Source: Camellia lanceoleosa
Taxonomy: Eukaryota; Streptophyta; Magnoliopsida; Ericales; Theaceae
Direction: 5' to 3'
NCBI GenBank assembly: GCA_025200525.1
Contig: CM045760.1
Span: 47,139,932 to 47,203,931, forward strand
DNA length: 64,000 nt
In this document: in pieces, positions 22,272 to 33,780 of the stretch
How the letters are laid out: the number at the start of each line of letters is the position of its first letter
Position numbering within the stretch: the stretch's first letter is position 1
Program-made: the position numbers and the translations under genes
Notes under the pieces: generated by a model
What the model was told of the DNA's origin: nothing
What the model saw: only the letters and a program-made list of their open reading frames with translations
Database searches by the model: none

Positions 22272-23221
22272 ATGATGGATGCACTCGAACCCCAATCATC
22301 TCAAACCCGTGAACCCACTACTTCTGAGCTGATGAAAATGATTGAAGATCTTCAGAGAACTGTGGCAAATTTGGCCTTTGGGATACTGGCTCCATCATCG
22401 ACCACATCACATGCTAGAAATTTCACGCCAAAAGGCTCCCCAATCTTGGGACGAGCTGCATTGGAAGAAGGCCAATCCCTTGGCAAAGTGGAGGCGAATG
22501 GCAAGAACAAGGTAGGGACAGGCATTAGTCCTTACGAACATCTTTAGTGGGCTGTTGAGGTTTTGAAGGTCGAAGGACTAAACAAATAGCAAGTGCTCGC
22601 AGTTGTTGCACAAACTGTGGACGACACTTTTGCTACTCGGGATGAGAGCATTTTGAATCAAGGGGAAAACCGGAAGAAGGGCTGTCATACCAAAAACACC
22701 CCTCTCAACTTTAGTCCTACATCTATCAGAGATCAGCAAACCCAGTCAACACCTGCCAATCCTTTCGCTAGTACATCCAACCCGACCACTCCACAACCAG
22801 TAAAGTATCCACCCTGGGGTCAGAGGACTTTTACCCCGCTCTATATGTCTCTATCAGCAGCCTGGAAGGTCATGATCAAAAAGGGGCATCCAAAGCCCCT
22901 GGAACCATGCCCACTGCCAAATAATCTCCCTCCCTCACATAACCCAGCCAAGTATTGTGCCTTCCATCAACAAACCGGTCACGACACTGACCTTTGTTTT
23001 TGTCTTCGCCACGAAACACAAGATCTAATTGACAACAAGGTCATTGTCACACCAGGTCCTGGAAAGTTTATCGGCACTGGACCAATGAACTTAGGGGATA
23101 ATGTGATTATGTGATCGGGGGATGAACCACCTGCGGATGGCAGTCGGTTTACTCCAAATATGGTGGATGGCATGCACTATTTTGAGCAATGTACAAATGC
23201 CTTTAATTTTACTTTCTGACT
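22272..23221 (+). pseudogene. Element B second gag-like unit with another Cys-His motif
   Basis: A new segment starts MMDALEPQSSQ, with a coiled-coil-like ELMKMIEDLQRTVANLAF. It then repeats the Gag C-terminal module: RTFTPLYMSLSAAWKVM, PKPLEPCPLPNNLPP and KYCAFHQQTGHDTDLC (about 22951-23000), ending DNVIM and a stop at 23112. Sequence resembling VDGMHYFEQC continues to a stop near 23220. Stops at about 22546 and 22588 break it. This is either a duplication of the C-terminal Gag module or a recombination with a second gag. Element C shows only one such module. Confidence 0.75.
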
Positions 23222-25086
23222 TGGGTATTGGGTCAGTTTTGTTGTGTTGTATTGAGTCTGTCTTGTTGTATCGAGCCAATCCTATGGTGTTAGAGTTGGG
23301 TGATTTCGGGGGTGTTACCTCGGGCATCACTTGCTTGTTTTGTGTTTGTCTTTTACACTCTTTCTTTTGAGTCTGTTCCTGCCTTTGAAGCCAGTTGTAC
23401 CAGAAGATCTAAATGAAATGGCAGTGCTTTTCACATACTTTTCTGTGCTTTGAAATCATTGCATTGACCTAAGTTTTTTTAAAAACTTTTTGAACATTGT
23501 AATGAAAACAAAGAGGAAGGAATTCCTCGGGATTTGCAAAAATTTGACCAACTAAGAGAAAGAGAGGCAAGCTAAGCCCTTAATGAATGAGATCATGTTT
23601 GTTAATGTGAGTACTGAGAAGGATCATGGCTTGATCCAGATTGGTTCTACATTGTCTTCAGGGCGATCGACTTGTTGCTTTCTTAAAAGATTTCAAAAAA
23701 TGTTTTACGTGGTCCTGCGAGGACATGCGTGGAATCGCTCTTGAGATTGTGCAGCATAGGATCGCTCTAAGCCTCAAGACTTAACCCCTTTTTCTTTTAA
23801 ACCTTGAACTTGGATTCAGAATGTTCAACGGTCAACCACAATGTGGGGCTTGCATGGCCAGATTTAAAGCAGTGGGTTGTATAGCCAGATTTGAAGCAAC
23901 CCATGAACTAGGGGCAATAAGGTCCAATGACATCAAAGGAGGCCCGCCAGGCTAGATTTGAAGTAGCCCTCGAACTAGGGGCAAGAAAGTCAGATCAAGA
24001 AGATCAGATGTTATCAAAGGAAGCTTGCAAAGCTGGGTTTGAAGCAGCCCTTGAACTGGGGGCAAAAATGTCAGATGTGCTCGAAGAGTGAAAGATGAGT
24101 CATTTCTCAAACCACTGAAGATTGGCAAGAAAGCCAAATCCGAGAAATGAAGAGAAGAAAGTTTATTGCTGAAGGACAATCAAGTTCCTGTCCACAACAT
24201 TAGGGGCAACTTCAGCCCTCATTGGATGAACTTTTACATCATCAGCGAAAAGCAGCCATTCTCTTGGATTCAGATGGCTTCAAGATCCTACGACCATTCA
24301 ACATGGACATGTTACACTTTTCTATCCATGAGAGGCTCGTTGGGCCGAAAACCCGGAAAGGCGACCCAGGCAAAAGTTAGAGCAAAAAAGAAAAGAAAAG
24401 AAAGAACAAAAATGAAAAAAGAAGAAAAAGCTAAAAGAAGAAAAAATGAAAAGAAAAATAAAAGAAGAAATGAAAAGAAAAGAAAAACAAAGCTCGCAAG
24501 GTTGAAAACCCAGAAGGGCGGCCTTGGCAAAAGTTAGAGCGCAAAAGAAAAGCGTCAACACTCGAGTGAACCTCAACCCAGAACTACTTACGGCCTGATT
24601 CCTATGTTTGGGATACGTAGGCAACATCATCCTGAAGTCCGGCCCTAATCATTTTCAGCCTGCTTGGCTCATCCATGTTGATTGGTTTATCCTTGTTCAA
24701 ACTCGGCTATCTTATCCATGTGCAAATTGGCTCGTCTTCATTCAAAATCAGTTGTTCTATTCCATTGGAAGATTCAGCTGCAAGACAAATCAAGTTCAGA
24801 TCTGAGGTTATGCATCTCAAGAGTAAATTCTATGTTGGTCGAGCATTGGCCATTTGCAAAAACAGTTTTTGAGCATTTTTAATGAAGTTGACTAATTTTC
24901 TCTCGAAATTATCCCGTTTTTCCAAAACTGGACCATTTCTTGGGCCCAAAAAATGGAAAATTTTCAGTGCTCACAACCTGACTTGCATGATTTCAAATTA
25001 GAAAATTGAACAAGCTGTTAATCTAACTCTCATATTGGTCAAAATTGTTTTAGTAGAAAGCTAAAACAAAAAATGGTCAAAATGAT
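23222..25086 (+). other. Element B noncoding domain replacing pol
   Basis: No coding frame is supported. At 23850-24070 a degenerate unit recurs three times, each with GAAGCAGCC-like and GAACTAGGGGCAA blocks (about 23904, 23972, 24053). From 24300 the sequence matches the post-integrase region of element C (14330-14600, - strand). 24355-24495 is almost pure A and G. GATACGTAGGCAACATC at about 24612 is shared with C. Confidence 0.7.
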
Positions 25087-25329
25087 GAACTAGGGGCACA
25101 GTTGAGTTAGGTTTTCTGTCTTTTCCCCATTGTCAGCATATTTTCCAGAAAGGGCACCATATTCGCCAGAAAGGGAGCAACTGAAGCTAACAGTAGAAGG
25201 CTGAAAGCTCTCTCGTCCTCCAAGCAGCGAGGTATCAAGCCAAGTGCGAAGCACGAACTGGAATGGAGCAGGATATTCCACTTCCTCATATGGACAGGTC
25301 TGATCACATCCAAACTGGCCGAGCGCATC
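25087..25329 (-). pseudogene. Relic of antisense gene P2 in element B, 3' exon part
   Basis: On the - strand: GQFGCDQTCPYEEVEYPAP, then RTWLDTSLLGGRESF and a stop at about 25094, matching the P2 exon 2 block QFRYDQTCPEEGVEY and its tail in element C. Solo LTR S1 cuts it at 25330; the rest is at 30584-30855. Confidence 0.7.
25325..25329. repeat. Left target-site duplication of S1
   Basis: GCATC, repeated exactly at 30579-30583. Confidence 0.9.
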
Positions 25330-28300
25330 TGTAGACACCCCATTTTTGACTAACCTTAAGACTCAGACGTCATTGATTGAGTGCTCGGTGATTATGCATG
25401 TTGTGCTCGTTTCGAGTTTTCGGAGTTTTCGACTGAGTGCCTTGCCTCCGGGCCTCTGAACTCTTTGTGCTTTGGCTCGGTTTGTGGACCAAGCCTTGTT
25501 TCCCTTCCCTGGAGGGAGGGAGATGTCTTGTAGACCACCTTTTTGTGGTCGTAGACCACTTTTCCCGCTTGGAGACTAGTTTTCGATTTTCAGAGCCTTC
25601 GGCCGCGTGCCATGTCTTGGGACCGCTTAACGTTCTCCGTTTGGCTTGGTTTTTGAACCATGCCTTGTTGCCTTGGTTTAGAGGGACATTGTGGTCTAGG
25701 AGACCATTTTCCCCTCGTGGACCGCTTTTGGTGCCCGTAGACTAGTTTTCGAGGCTTCCGGTTGCGCGCCTTGCCTCCCGGACTCTCATCTTGCATTCTT
25801 TTTGGTTTGTTTTTGGTACAAACCTTGTTTTCCTTGCTTGGAGGGTGGAATGAGGGTGGGAGATCAGTTCTTCCCCTTGGAGACCACTTTTCCTGCTTGC
25901 CAGCCAGTTTTCTGGTCAGCCAACTAGTTTTCTTGGTCTTGGGACCACCAATAGTGGTCGGCCACCACACCATTGCCTTGTTTTCACTGTGTAGACCACT
26001 CCTCTCCCATGGGCGACCGCTTTTTATCCTCGCAGACCACTTGTTGTGGTCGACCGACCACTACAAGTAGCTGGCCGACCACTTCAAGTGGTCGGCAGCT
26101 TTCCATTACCTTTTTGGAGATATTTTCTAGCCAGCTGTAACAGCTGGAGGGCACAGAAACCATCCTCCATACACGTGTATGAAGGGATGGCTTTAGACCT
26201 TAAGCTTGTTCAACAAGCTTAACCTTTGGTTCTCTATAAAAGAGAACCTCCCCCCTCTTGCCTTAGGTTCAGAAAATTGTGCTTGAGCTATACATATCAT
26301 TGTATCTCTACAATTCTCCATCATCTTCATATTTGTGCTTGAAAGTGCATTTTCATCACACTTTTGCACACAAACACACACTCAAACACTGCCCTTTTGT
26401 TGCTGAGGTGTCTTGAGGTTGGTTTTGGAGTTTTTGGACTGGTTTTGATAAAGAATAGCTGCTAGAGTTGTTGCTCTAAAGTGGTTCTGTAAGGGTGAGT
26501 CAACTAGCCCTTTAACCCTTTGTTTTGATTAAGCTTTTGGACCTATTTGCATGTTGTTTTAGGCCTAACTTTCTACTACAAAAAGTTCTAATTTTGCATG
26601 CTTGTAATGTTTGTTTGAGGGTTCTTTGGTGTTTGGAGTGGTCTACTCCCTTACATGCCTTATTTGGCTTTGTTTTGCACCATCACTTTAGGCCCTTGAG
26701 ATCACTTTCTCTTGGCCTTTTAACCATTGAAATCTAGTGTATTTTCAGTGATAAAACTTGTGTTTTGAGGTCCCAAATAGGAGAGGGTCATCCCCTCTCC
26801 TTGCATCTTGAATGCTTGTCTTGTATGCCTCATGTTTGAGCATGTTTGTTAAGCTTGAGTTGGCTTATTCTCAACTTGTTTTGGGGGTTTTTTTGACATG
26901 GCATACCACTTTTTTGACTTGGTTTGGTCACCCCATGCATGCTTTATACACTTGTAGTGTAGATGTTGAAAACTAGCTTTGTGTGCTTCATGAAGTGGCA
27001 TGTCTTTCTAGCATGTTTTGAGTCCATCTCAGTAGGTTTTTGGTGTTGTTTTAATATTACTTAGATCTTTTTTGGGTTGGTTTGATAGCCCCGTCCATGC
27101 TCCATGCACTTGTAGTGCATTTCCATTTACTAGCGTAACATGCACCTTGCTTTTTGGACCATTATTCTAACATGTTTTGGCTTAACTCTAAGAAGCTTTT
27201 GTCCATGTTTTAGCATGCTTAAGCTCTTATTTGTGTTGTTTTGGTCATGCATGCATTGCTTTGTATAGCCATGGTTCAATCTTGCTCACTAGCTTTGTGT
27301 ATTGAGTCCATTAGCATGCATTACTTGGACTATTTTCATGATTTGGCATCATTTAAAATGTGATTTCAATACATTTGGTGTGGTCATACACTTGCATTTG
27401 TCACTCTTTCAATGTCTTGAGGGGTTGGTCCTTTATGCCTTAAACATGAGTCATTGTGTAGGCCTTCATGCCTAAGCTTGCGAGCTATCATTTCAATGTG
27501 TTTTTGGGGTTATTTTGCCATGACATAACTCTGATTTTTGTTGGCAAATCCATCTCATGCTTGGTCTTGGTAGGTGTAGTGTAATCCTCCCTTTTTGGCC
27601 TTGCATATTCCATGCTTCATGCCCTCCATGCTAGCTTATTTTGGCTTCCTTCCATACATGTTTTAGCATCATTTTGACATGCTCTAGGACTTTTTTGGGT
27701 TGTCTTGGCCATATGCTTCATGTTTCATATAGTTGTAGTTCAAATGCCTATGCTAGCTTCAAGCTTTGAGCACCATAGCATGCTTCATTTATATCATATA
27801 CATGATTTTGCATCATTTATCATGTTATTTTAGAGCATATAGAATTGCCATGTTCCCATTTCTTTCACCCTTTGAGTGCCTCTAAGGGTTGTGCATTGTT
27901 GCCTTGCTTATGGCCTAGTGCGTATGCATGCATGCTTAGACATTTGAGCCCCCATCTCAGCATGTTTTGGTCTTTGCTTAGACCTATTTGAGCTCTGTCC
28001 ATGCTTGGTTCATGCATTTGTGCCATGTATTGCATGTCTCTAGAGTAGTCCTCCTTGGTAGCTTTGTGCTTTACGGACTCTTGCATGCCTTGCTTGTGTT
28101 GATTGAATGATTTGGCATCATTTCATATCTAATTTCAGTGCCTATAGTGTTGTTACACTTCCTCATTTGTCACTCCTTGAGCACTCTTGAGAGTTGTGCT
28201 CTTAGGCCTAGTTGGTGGGCCAATGCATGAGTATGCTTTGTCTTGCATTTCATGTCTTCATTTCTTAGCATTATGGCCACTGATATGGGCATGATTGAGG

Positions 28301-30578
28301 TCTGTCCCTTTTTAGTTTAAGTCCATTCAACATCATATTTGCATGCTTGAGTTGCATTTTGTTTTGCATGCTTGTGGTTTGCACTGTTAATGCATACTTA
28401 TGTTGCATTTCATCATGCTTGTATTGTTGTTTGCTTTGTGTTGAAATGCTTATGTTGCCTTGCACTGTGTATGCATGCCATTAGCATTGATAGGTTGCTT
28501 ATGTTGCATTGCATTGTGTATGCATGCCATTAGGTTTCTCATATTGCATTGCATTATGAATGCATGCATTACATTGTGTTTAGCATGCTTGAGTTGCATG
28601 ACATGTTTGAATGCTTGAGTTGCTTTGCATTTGTTTGGATTAGGTGTTAATCCGAACACAAGAAACGAGGAACATTTCATACTTGAAGTGATGAAATGTG
28701 CCTCATTTCTCGGTCCCCAACCCTCTTGATCATGCATGATAGAGGTCAAGGCTTTATGTGTCTTTTTGTGCATTCATTTACATTGAAATGTGCAATCTTG
28801 CCTCTTTGGCCATCATGCATCGAGATGCGTGATTGGTGGCCCAAGGGTCGAGAACCGCACTCCCTTAAGATCATGAAATGATAGGGAGGGTGGTTGTGCA
28901 CACATATCTTGCAAATACATTGTCATGCCCCCTTCTTGTTCTCTGTTGCAACAAATTAGAGAAGTGCAGCATTTTCTGGTCAGCCGACCAGTAAAACTAG
29001 CTGGCCGATCACTTTTTCTGGTATACAGCAAAAATAGGTGGTCGGCAGGTGGTCTCCCCAATCAATAACTGGTCGGCATGTTCCTACAGGCTCCCATGGT
29101 GGAGTTGAATCTATGTGGAGCTTTGTGCAAAGTTCTGAGAACAATTGAAAACAGAGGCAATGGGGTATTGTGATGGATTTCCGAACAAGGCGACCAGGCA
29201 TGCATACACTTCTCGCCTCGAGGCTCTTGTTTTATTGCTTTGCTTAGATAGCTAGCTTATGCTTTGTTTTGTACTTAAGTACTTAATGCGTTTAACTATT
29301 CATTTGTGTTGTAATAACCATAGTTAGTTAACTTGTTAATTAATTAGCTTCTTAATTAGTTAGCTTGTTAGTTAATTAGTTTTGTGATGTAATACTTAGT
29401 TTAATTAGCTTATATTAGCTAGTTAGCTTATTATTCGGACCCTCCGTCAGGAGGGCATATTGTTGTAATAAGTGTGCGTGTGTGTGATGCATGTCTTTCA
29501 ACCTCCATTTCTTTCTCCCTTTTACTTAACCGCTTACGATGGTTAATTTTAGGTCATGTTTTAATTAGCATCCTTATGCTTTGCATGCGTGCACCTATTC
29601 ATCTATATCGCATGCACCGGGCTCGGCGCGTTATACTAACTACACTGTATTTCAATACATTTACTTGAATACGTTTTTAACAGCATGTTATTGAGTTGCA
29701 TTCACATGACATCTTAGAATAGCCGAGCCTATCTTAGTTTCATTTTCGCATGTGTTGCATTAGCCATCTTAACATGAACTAGGATCATGTATGATTTCTA
29801 ACTAGTTCTCTGTTTTAACTCGGAGTACACTGTGAGTGTTTACGCTTTAGCATACTGCATGAGATGTGTATGTTGCCATGTTAGCATACTTGCCAAGAGG
29901 CTAACTGCTTAAGTGTTTAACTACATGAATGCCTGTGGATGAAGGTTGGACTGCTTGAATTGGAACAATTTATCAAAATACGAGTTTTAAGCCCACTTGA
30001 GGGTGGCAAAATCCACGACTTAGCCTACTTGCGAGTAGCAAACTTCAAACCGTTTTCAAACAAACAAACATGAGATGTTTTGTTCCAACTTAGGCGATCT
30101 AGTCTATACTTGTATGCTGTGCGCATCACATAGTAAGCTAGCTAATAAACCAGAATAAGAATACATGTGTTTCCAAAAACAACATATCATGTCAGTAAAG
30201 GCCGATCTTTGATCGGGCGAGTGGGGGTGCTCATTGCATGACCTTCCCCTCTCGTACCCAAGTTCCCGAGCCGAGGCGACTTTGGTGATGACGGACACGT
30301 GGCCTTAAGCACGGGTCAGGGTTTCCTAAATTTTCCAAAAATAAAACATTTAGGTGGTGACTCTATATCTGGCAAAGTAGTCCATATTTGGCACTTCTTT
30401 ATTAAAATCGATTTTCCAAAACAATTTTTCGGATTTGGACTCTTTGGTGATTTATCGGTCTCACATTGCACTCTGTGAGATTAAATTCAGAACCGTGACA
30501 CGAGTCCGAACTGTAATATCTAAGAACAAACGATTTGCGCCCTCGCGCGTGGAGCCGGGAGTTCTCGGGCGGTCTACA
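25330..30578 (+). mobile_element. S1: solo LTR of an Ogre-like family (5249 bp)
   Basis: Starts TGTAGACACCCC and ends GGCGGTCTACA, with perfect GCATC duplications on both sides and no PBS, gag or pol inside. It shares the LTR plan of B but is a different family: GGCC-rich clusters at 25940-26104 and 28975-29075, a G-box palindrome at 26168-26181, TATA at 26233-26241, hairpins at 28722-28888, an AT-rich tract at 29230-29430 and a poly(A) signal near 29464. Between 26560 and 28200 loosely repeated GCATGTTTTGGCTC-like lines occur, which I read as degenerate LTR sequence rather than genes. Confidence 0.93.
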
Positions 30579-30583
30579 GCATC

Positions 30584-30855
30584 GTCAACCGATGTCAAGA
30601 AGAAGGATCTAGCAAAATGCTAGGGGCAAGAGCCCACAACTTTCTGCTTATCCACCAACCACCCAGGGAAGGGATAAAAAAAATAAGAAAGATTGAAGAA
30701 TAGAGAGATGTGCACTGAGAGAAAAAGTGAGGAAATGGCTTTTTCAGAAAACTAGAGTTTGAGTGCCATAGCGATGTGAGGATCAGAAATGAGAAAGGAT
30801 GGGAAACAATACCCGAAGAAACTGGCTCCTCGTGAACTGAGAGGTCTCTTGCCAT
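30584..30855 (-). pseudogene. Relic of antisense gene P2 in element B, exon 1 end and intron
   Basis: On the - strand this matches 13185-13440: the end of P2 exon 1 (a GS-L motif before the splice site), the T- and C-rich intron with CACTTTTTCTCTCA and CATCTCTCTATTCTT blocks, and the start of exon 2. Only about 45 bases of exon 1 remain, so B lost most of P2 and all of P1. Confidence 0.65.
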
Positions 30856-31479
30856 TAGAATACGTCTGAGTGTCGTGTGTGTTGTTTTGTTTTACTTGAT
30901 TCTTGTTTTGAGTCGTTTTGAGTGTCAATAGATGTGTTTAGGTTGTTTTACTTTTGTTTTCCTTTGTTGAGTCATTTTGATTGTGGTCGGTCGTAGGCTC
31001 GATACCCAGTTGGGAACTCGTTTCTCAATTTCAATTTCAAAAAACTTGTTTTGTGCTCAAAGTGCTGTGTCGTTCTCCATATATGTGTAAAACAGGTTTC
31101 TTTCTTTCATAAACCGCAGGGTTCAACCCAGGTCATGTGAGAACAATCAAACCAGGACCTATTTGAAGCTATATGGGTTCCAGACTGCAAAACAAAAGAA
31201 ACGAGGGAAAATTTGGAGCATCTTAGTGTGTTTCGACTTTAGCAAATTCTGAGATTGCATTCCAAGTGCACCTTCTCAGGCCTCGCCTTTCTCGGGAGTA
31301 TGAGTGTATCTCGACCCCAAGTGTAAGCCTGCTTCAAGTCAGAATGGCAATCCAAGCAGCACTTGTGGTTTTCACATGCAGATGTTATCATTCGCCAATA
31401 TGAACAGGGTGTGTCCTTTTTTAGCTGAGCATGTTGCAAAGTCCTCTGAGAGGTAAATCGGAGGCACCAAAGTACATAT
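30856..31479 (+). other. Element B noncoding spacer
   Basis: T/G-rich sequence (30880-31000) and unremarkable DNA. No coding frame or repeat that I can support beyond TTTTGAGTC-type echoes. Confidence 0.5.
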
Positions 31480-31880
31480 TTGATGCCCATCTGTTGCATA
31501 GAATATGCATGTTTCATGCATAGAATATGCTTTCATTTTGACATAGAAAATGCTCTTGTTATCTTTCATAGAACATACTTTCATAGAATGTGCCGTTGCC
31601 TTTATATCTCGGTGGTTTGTTTTGCATGGAATATGCACTCTTACTATATCACACTTGTTACGTGTCTTTCTTTATATATACGATATTGTATGTATGGTTT
31701 ATTCAGAGGAACCCCAGGTAAGATCATTCCTGCCCCCTCGAACTTTCTTGTTTTGGTTAGAAACATTGGGACGAGTGCCTGATGTTCATACCACCCTTCG
31801 ATGTTTACACAGCTCCCTTCTCCTCTCGCATGTGCTGCATTAGGACGTCTTCAATTTCGAACACCCGGATTCGTTCTGGT
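31480..31880. repeat. Element B counterpart of element C's short repeats and 80-bp unit
   Basis: CATAGAATATGC variants at 31496-31640 are the inverted counterparts of GCATATTCTATG in 7870-8160. CGATATTGTATGTATGG at about 31680 is the inverse of the block at 7785-7845. About one copy of the 80-bp unit of element C lies at 31785-31880 (CTCCTCTCGCATGTGCTGC). Confidence 0.75.
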
Positions 31881-32765
31881 GTTCATTTATTCACTTTCAC
31901 TCGCACTATCTTGTGCACTTTATGGTTGTGTGCCACTCGCACTGTCTTGTGCATCGCGCTTTCTTGCACAACCTTTCTCCACTCGCGTGTGGCGCGTTTG
32001 GATGTTCTCGCATTGTCTTGTGCACCTTGTGGTTATGTCTCACTCGCACTATCTTGTGCATTCTTTGGTCTAGGAGACCTTAAAATCCTGCATTTACATT
32101 TGCGCTTTCTTGCGCATTGCATTGTTTTGTGCAATTCATTACTCGCGCTTTCTTGTGCATCGCACTGTTTTGTGCAGTTTATGCTCGCGCTTTCCTGTGC
32201 ATCGCACTGTTTTGTGTAGTTTACACTCATGCTTTCTTGTGCATTGCACTTTCTTGTGCAGTTTACACTCGCGCTTTCTTGTGCATCGCACTATCTTGTG
32301 CATTTCATTACACGCTCTCATCTTTCATAGAACTTGCTCGCGCTGTTTTGCGCACCTTACCTGCACTTGTTAGTGCAGTGCATCGTCCTTTCTTGCGCAC
32401 CTTACCTACACTTGTTAGTGCAGTGCATCGCGCTTTCTTGCGCACCTTATCTGCACTCGTTAGTGCAGTGCATCGCACTTTCTTGCGCACCCCAATTGTT
32501 TGCGCTGTTTAGTGCATTTCAAATTGTTCGCGCTGTCTAGCGCATAGCACTATTTTGTGCATTTGTATGGCACTATTTTGTGCATCCCTGCATCGCACTA
32601 TCTTGTGCAGTTGCATCGCACTGTTCTGTGCATTCACCTTGCATGGCACTATCTTGTGCACTTGCATCGCACCGTTTTGTGCATTCTTTCTGCATCGCAC
32701 TATCTTGTGCACCTGTATAGCACTGTTTTGTGCATTCACTCTACATTGCACTGTCTTGTGCACTT
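31881..32765. repeat. Tandem array of GCAC-N6-GTGC units
   Basis: Dozens of copies of GCACTATCTTGTGCA and variants. At 32351, 32396, 32441 and 32486 a CGCACC-led block recurs every 45 bases. At 32530-32765 about ten units of 22-28 bases follow each other. Each unit has GCAC and GTGC arms around six bases. Long open frames on both strands here are artefacts of the period. Confidence 0.9.
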
Positions 32766-33765
32766 CCTAGTCTAGGAGACCCTAAATCCTCTAAAGGTGT
32801 AATTCCTTTGGTGTTTGTTGTGCCCGAACGACTTTCAGTGGTCTGGGATAGCCACCTGCCTATGTTTGCGGTGAGTTCCTAGGAGATCAACTGAGACGAT
32901 GGAAACTAGAGTTCGAATGGCCGATGCCTAGAATGCAAAGGTTCGGGATTTCCGAGACTAAAGTTTGGTTTAAATACCCAGAGGTGTATCCTTGGCTTGA
33001 AATTTGTATAGCAGCCCTATAGGTTGAGGTAACGGGTATGCACCTTAATTCTAGATACTAAACCAACCTAGTCTGTCACCCTGTTGGAGAATAGGGAAAG
33101 CTGCGACCATAGCCAGGGAGAAAAGTAGTACCTGTGGTTCAATCATGCAGAAGCGGGAGATCCCCAACGACATAAGGTCAGTCATCGCTGATTGCCCCTG
33201 TAAGGTACTTTCACTTCCTAGCTGCTACATCATATTTAGTATCTATTGTATTTTAGCTACTTCTATTGCAATGCATCTAGCATCTATCGCATGCATCTAC
33301 TGCATTATTTGTTTTATCGCCTGCGTCCTTTCTATGTTAAGCTTAGTCTGGTATGTGCTCATACACTTCCTTCGTTTAAGCATGGTTCTGTGATAATGTG
33401 TACACGCCTATTCCACTAAGAGAATTGTGGTTTGAGGGTTCTGGCACCTTTTCTGTGTTAGACGTAGTTTGATCTTGCATCTTCATCCGTTTATGATATT
33501 TGTGTGGTTTTGTACTGCTTGTGGTTTGATTATTTCATTACACTGCATATCATTTGTATTGTTTTGTTATATTGTGTATCATTTTGCATCCTGCCCCTGA
33601 ACTACGCTGGTTTGATTCCTTGCAAAGGGAAACGTAGGCAGCCTGCAGGTGCAACCATTTATTTATCTGTATTTTGTTTGTTTGTCTAAGTCTTCAGCCT
33701 TGCCAAAAATGGGTCATCTCTGGGCTTTGACATTCACTCGCGTCACTTCATGACTACGATCTCTG
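32766..33765 (+). other. Element B 3' untranslated region
   Basis: TAGTCTAGGAGACC at 32768 repeats a block at 32070, marking the end of the array. The last 190 bases match element C 6538-6720 inverted. No gene seen. Confidence 0.65.
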
Positions 33766-33780
33766 TCAAAGAGGGGCAAC
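33766..33780 (+). other. Element B polypurine tract
   Basis: AAAGAGGGGCAAC directly before the 3' LTR; the same site precedes the 3' LTR of element C. Confidence 0.75.

Noticed and set aside
24166..24537. Lys-rich 123-residue open frame in element B
   Set aside because: Comes from the A/G tract; the matching region of element C has no such frame.
25330..30578. S1 as an internal part of element B rather than a separate insertion
   Set aside because: It has its own TG...CA ends and exact GCATC duplications, and it splits the P2 relic.
32033..32775. Cysteine- and histidine-rich open frames on both strands
   Set aside because: They follow the period of the tandem repeats and appear in several frames at once, so they are artefacts.
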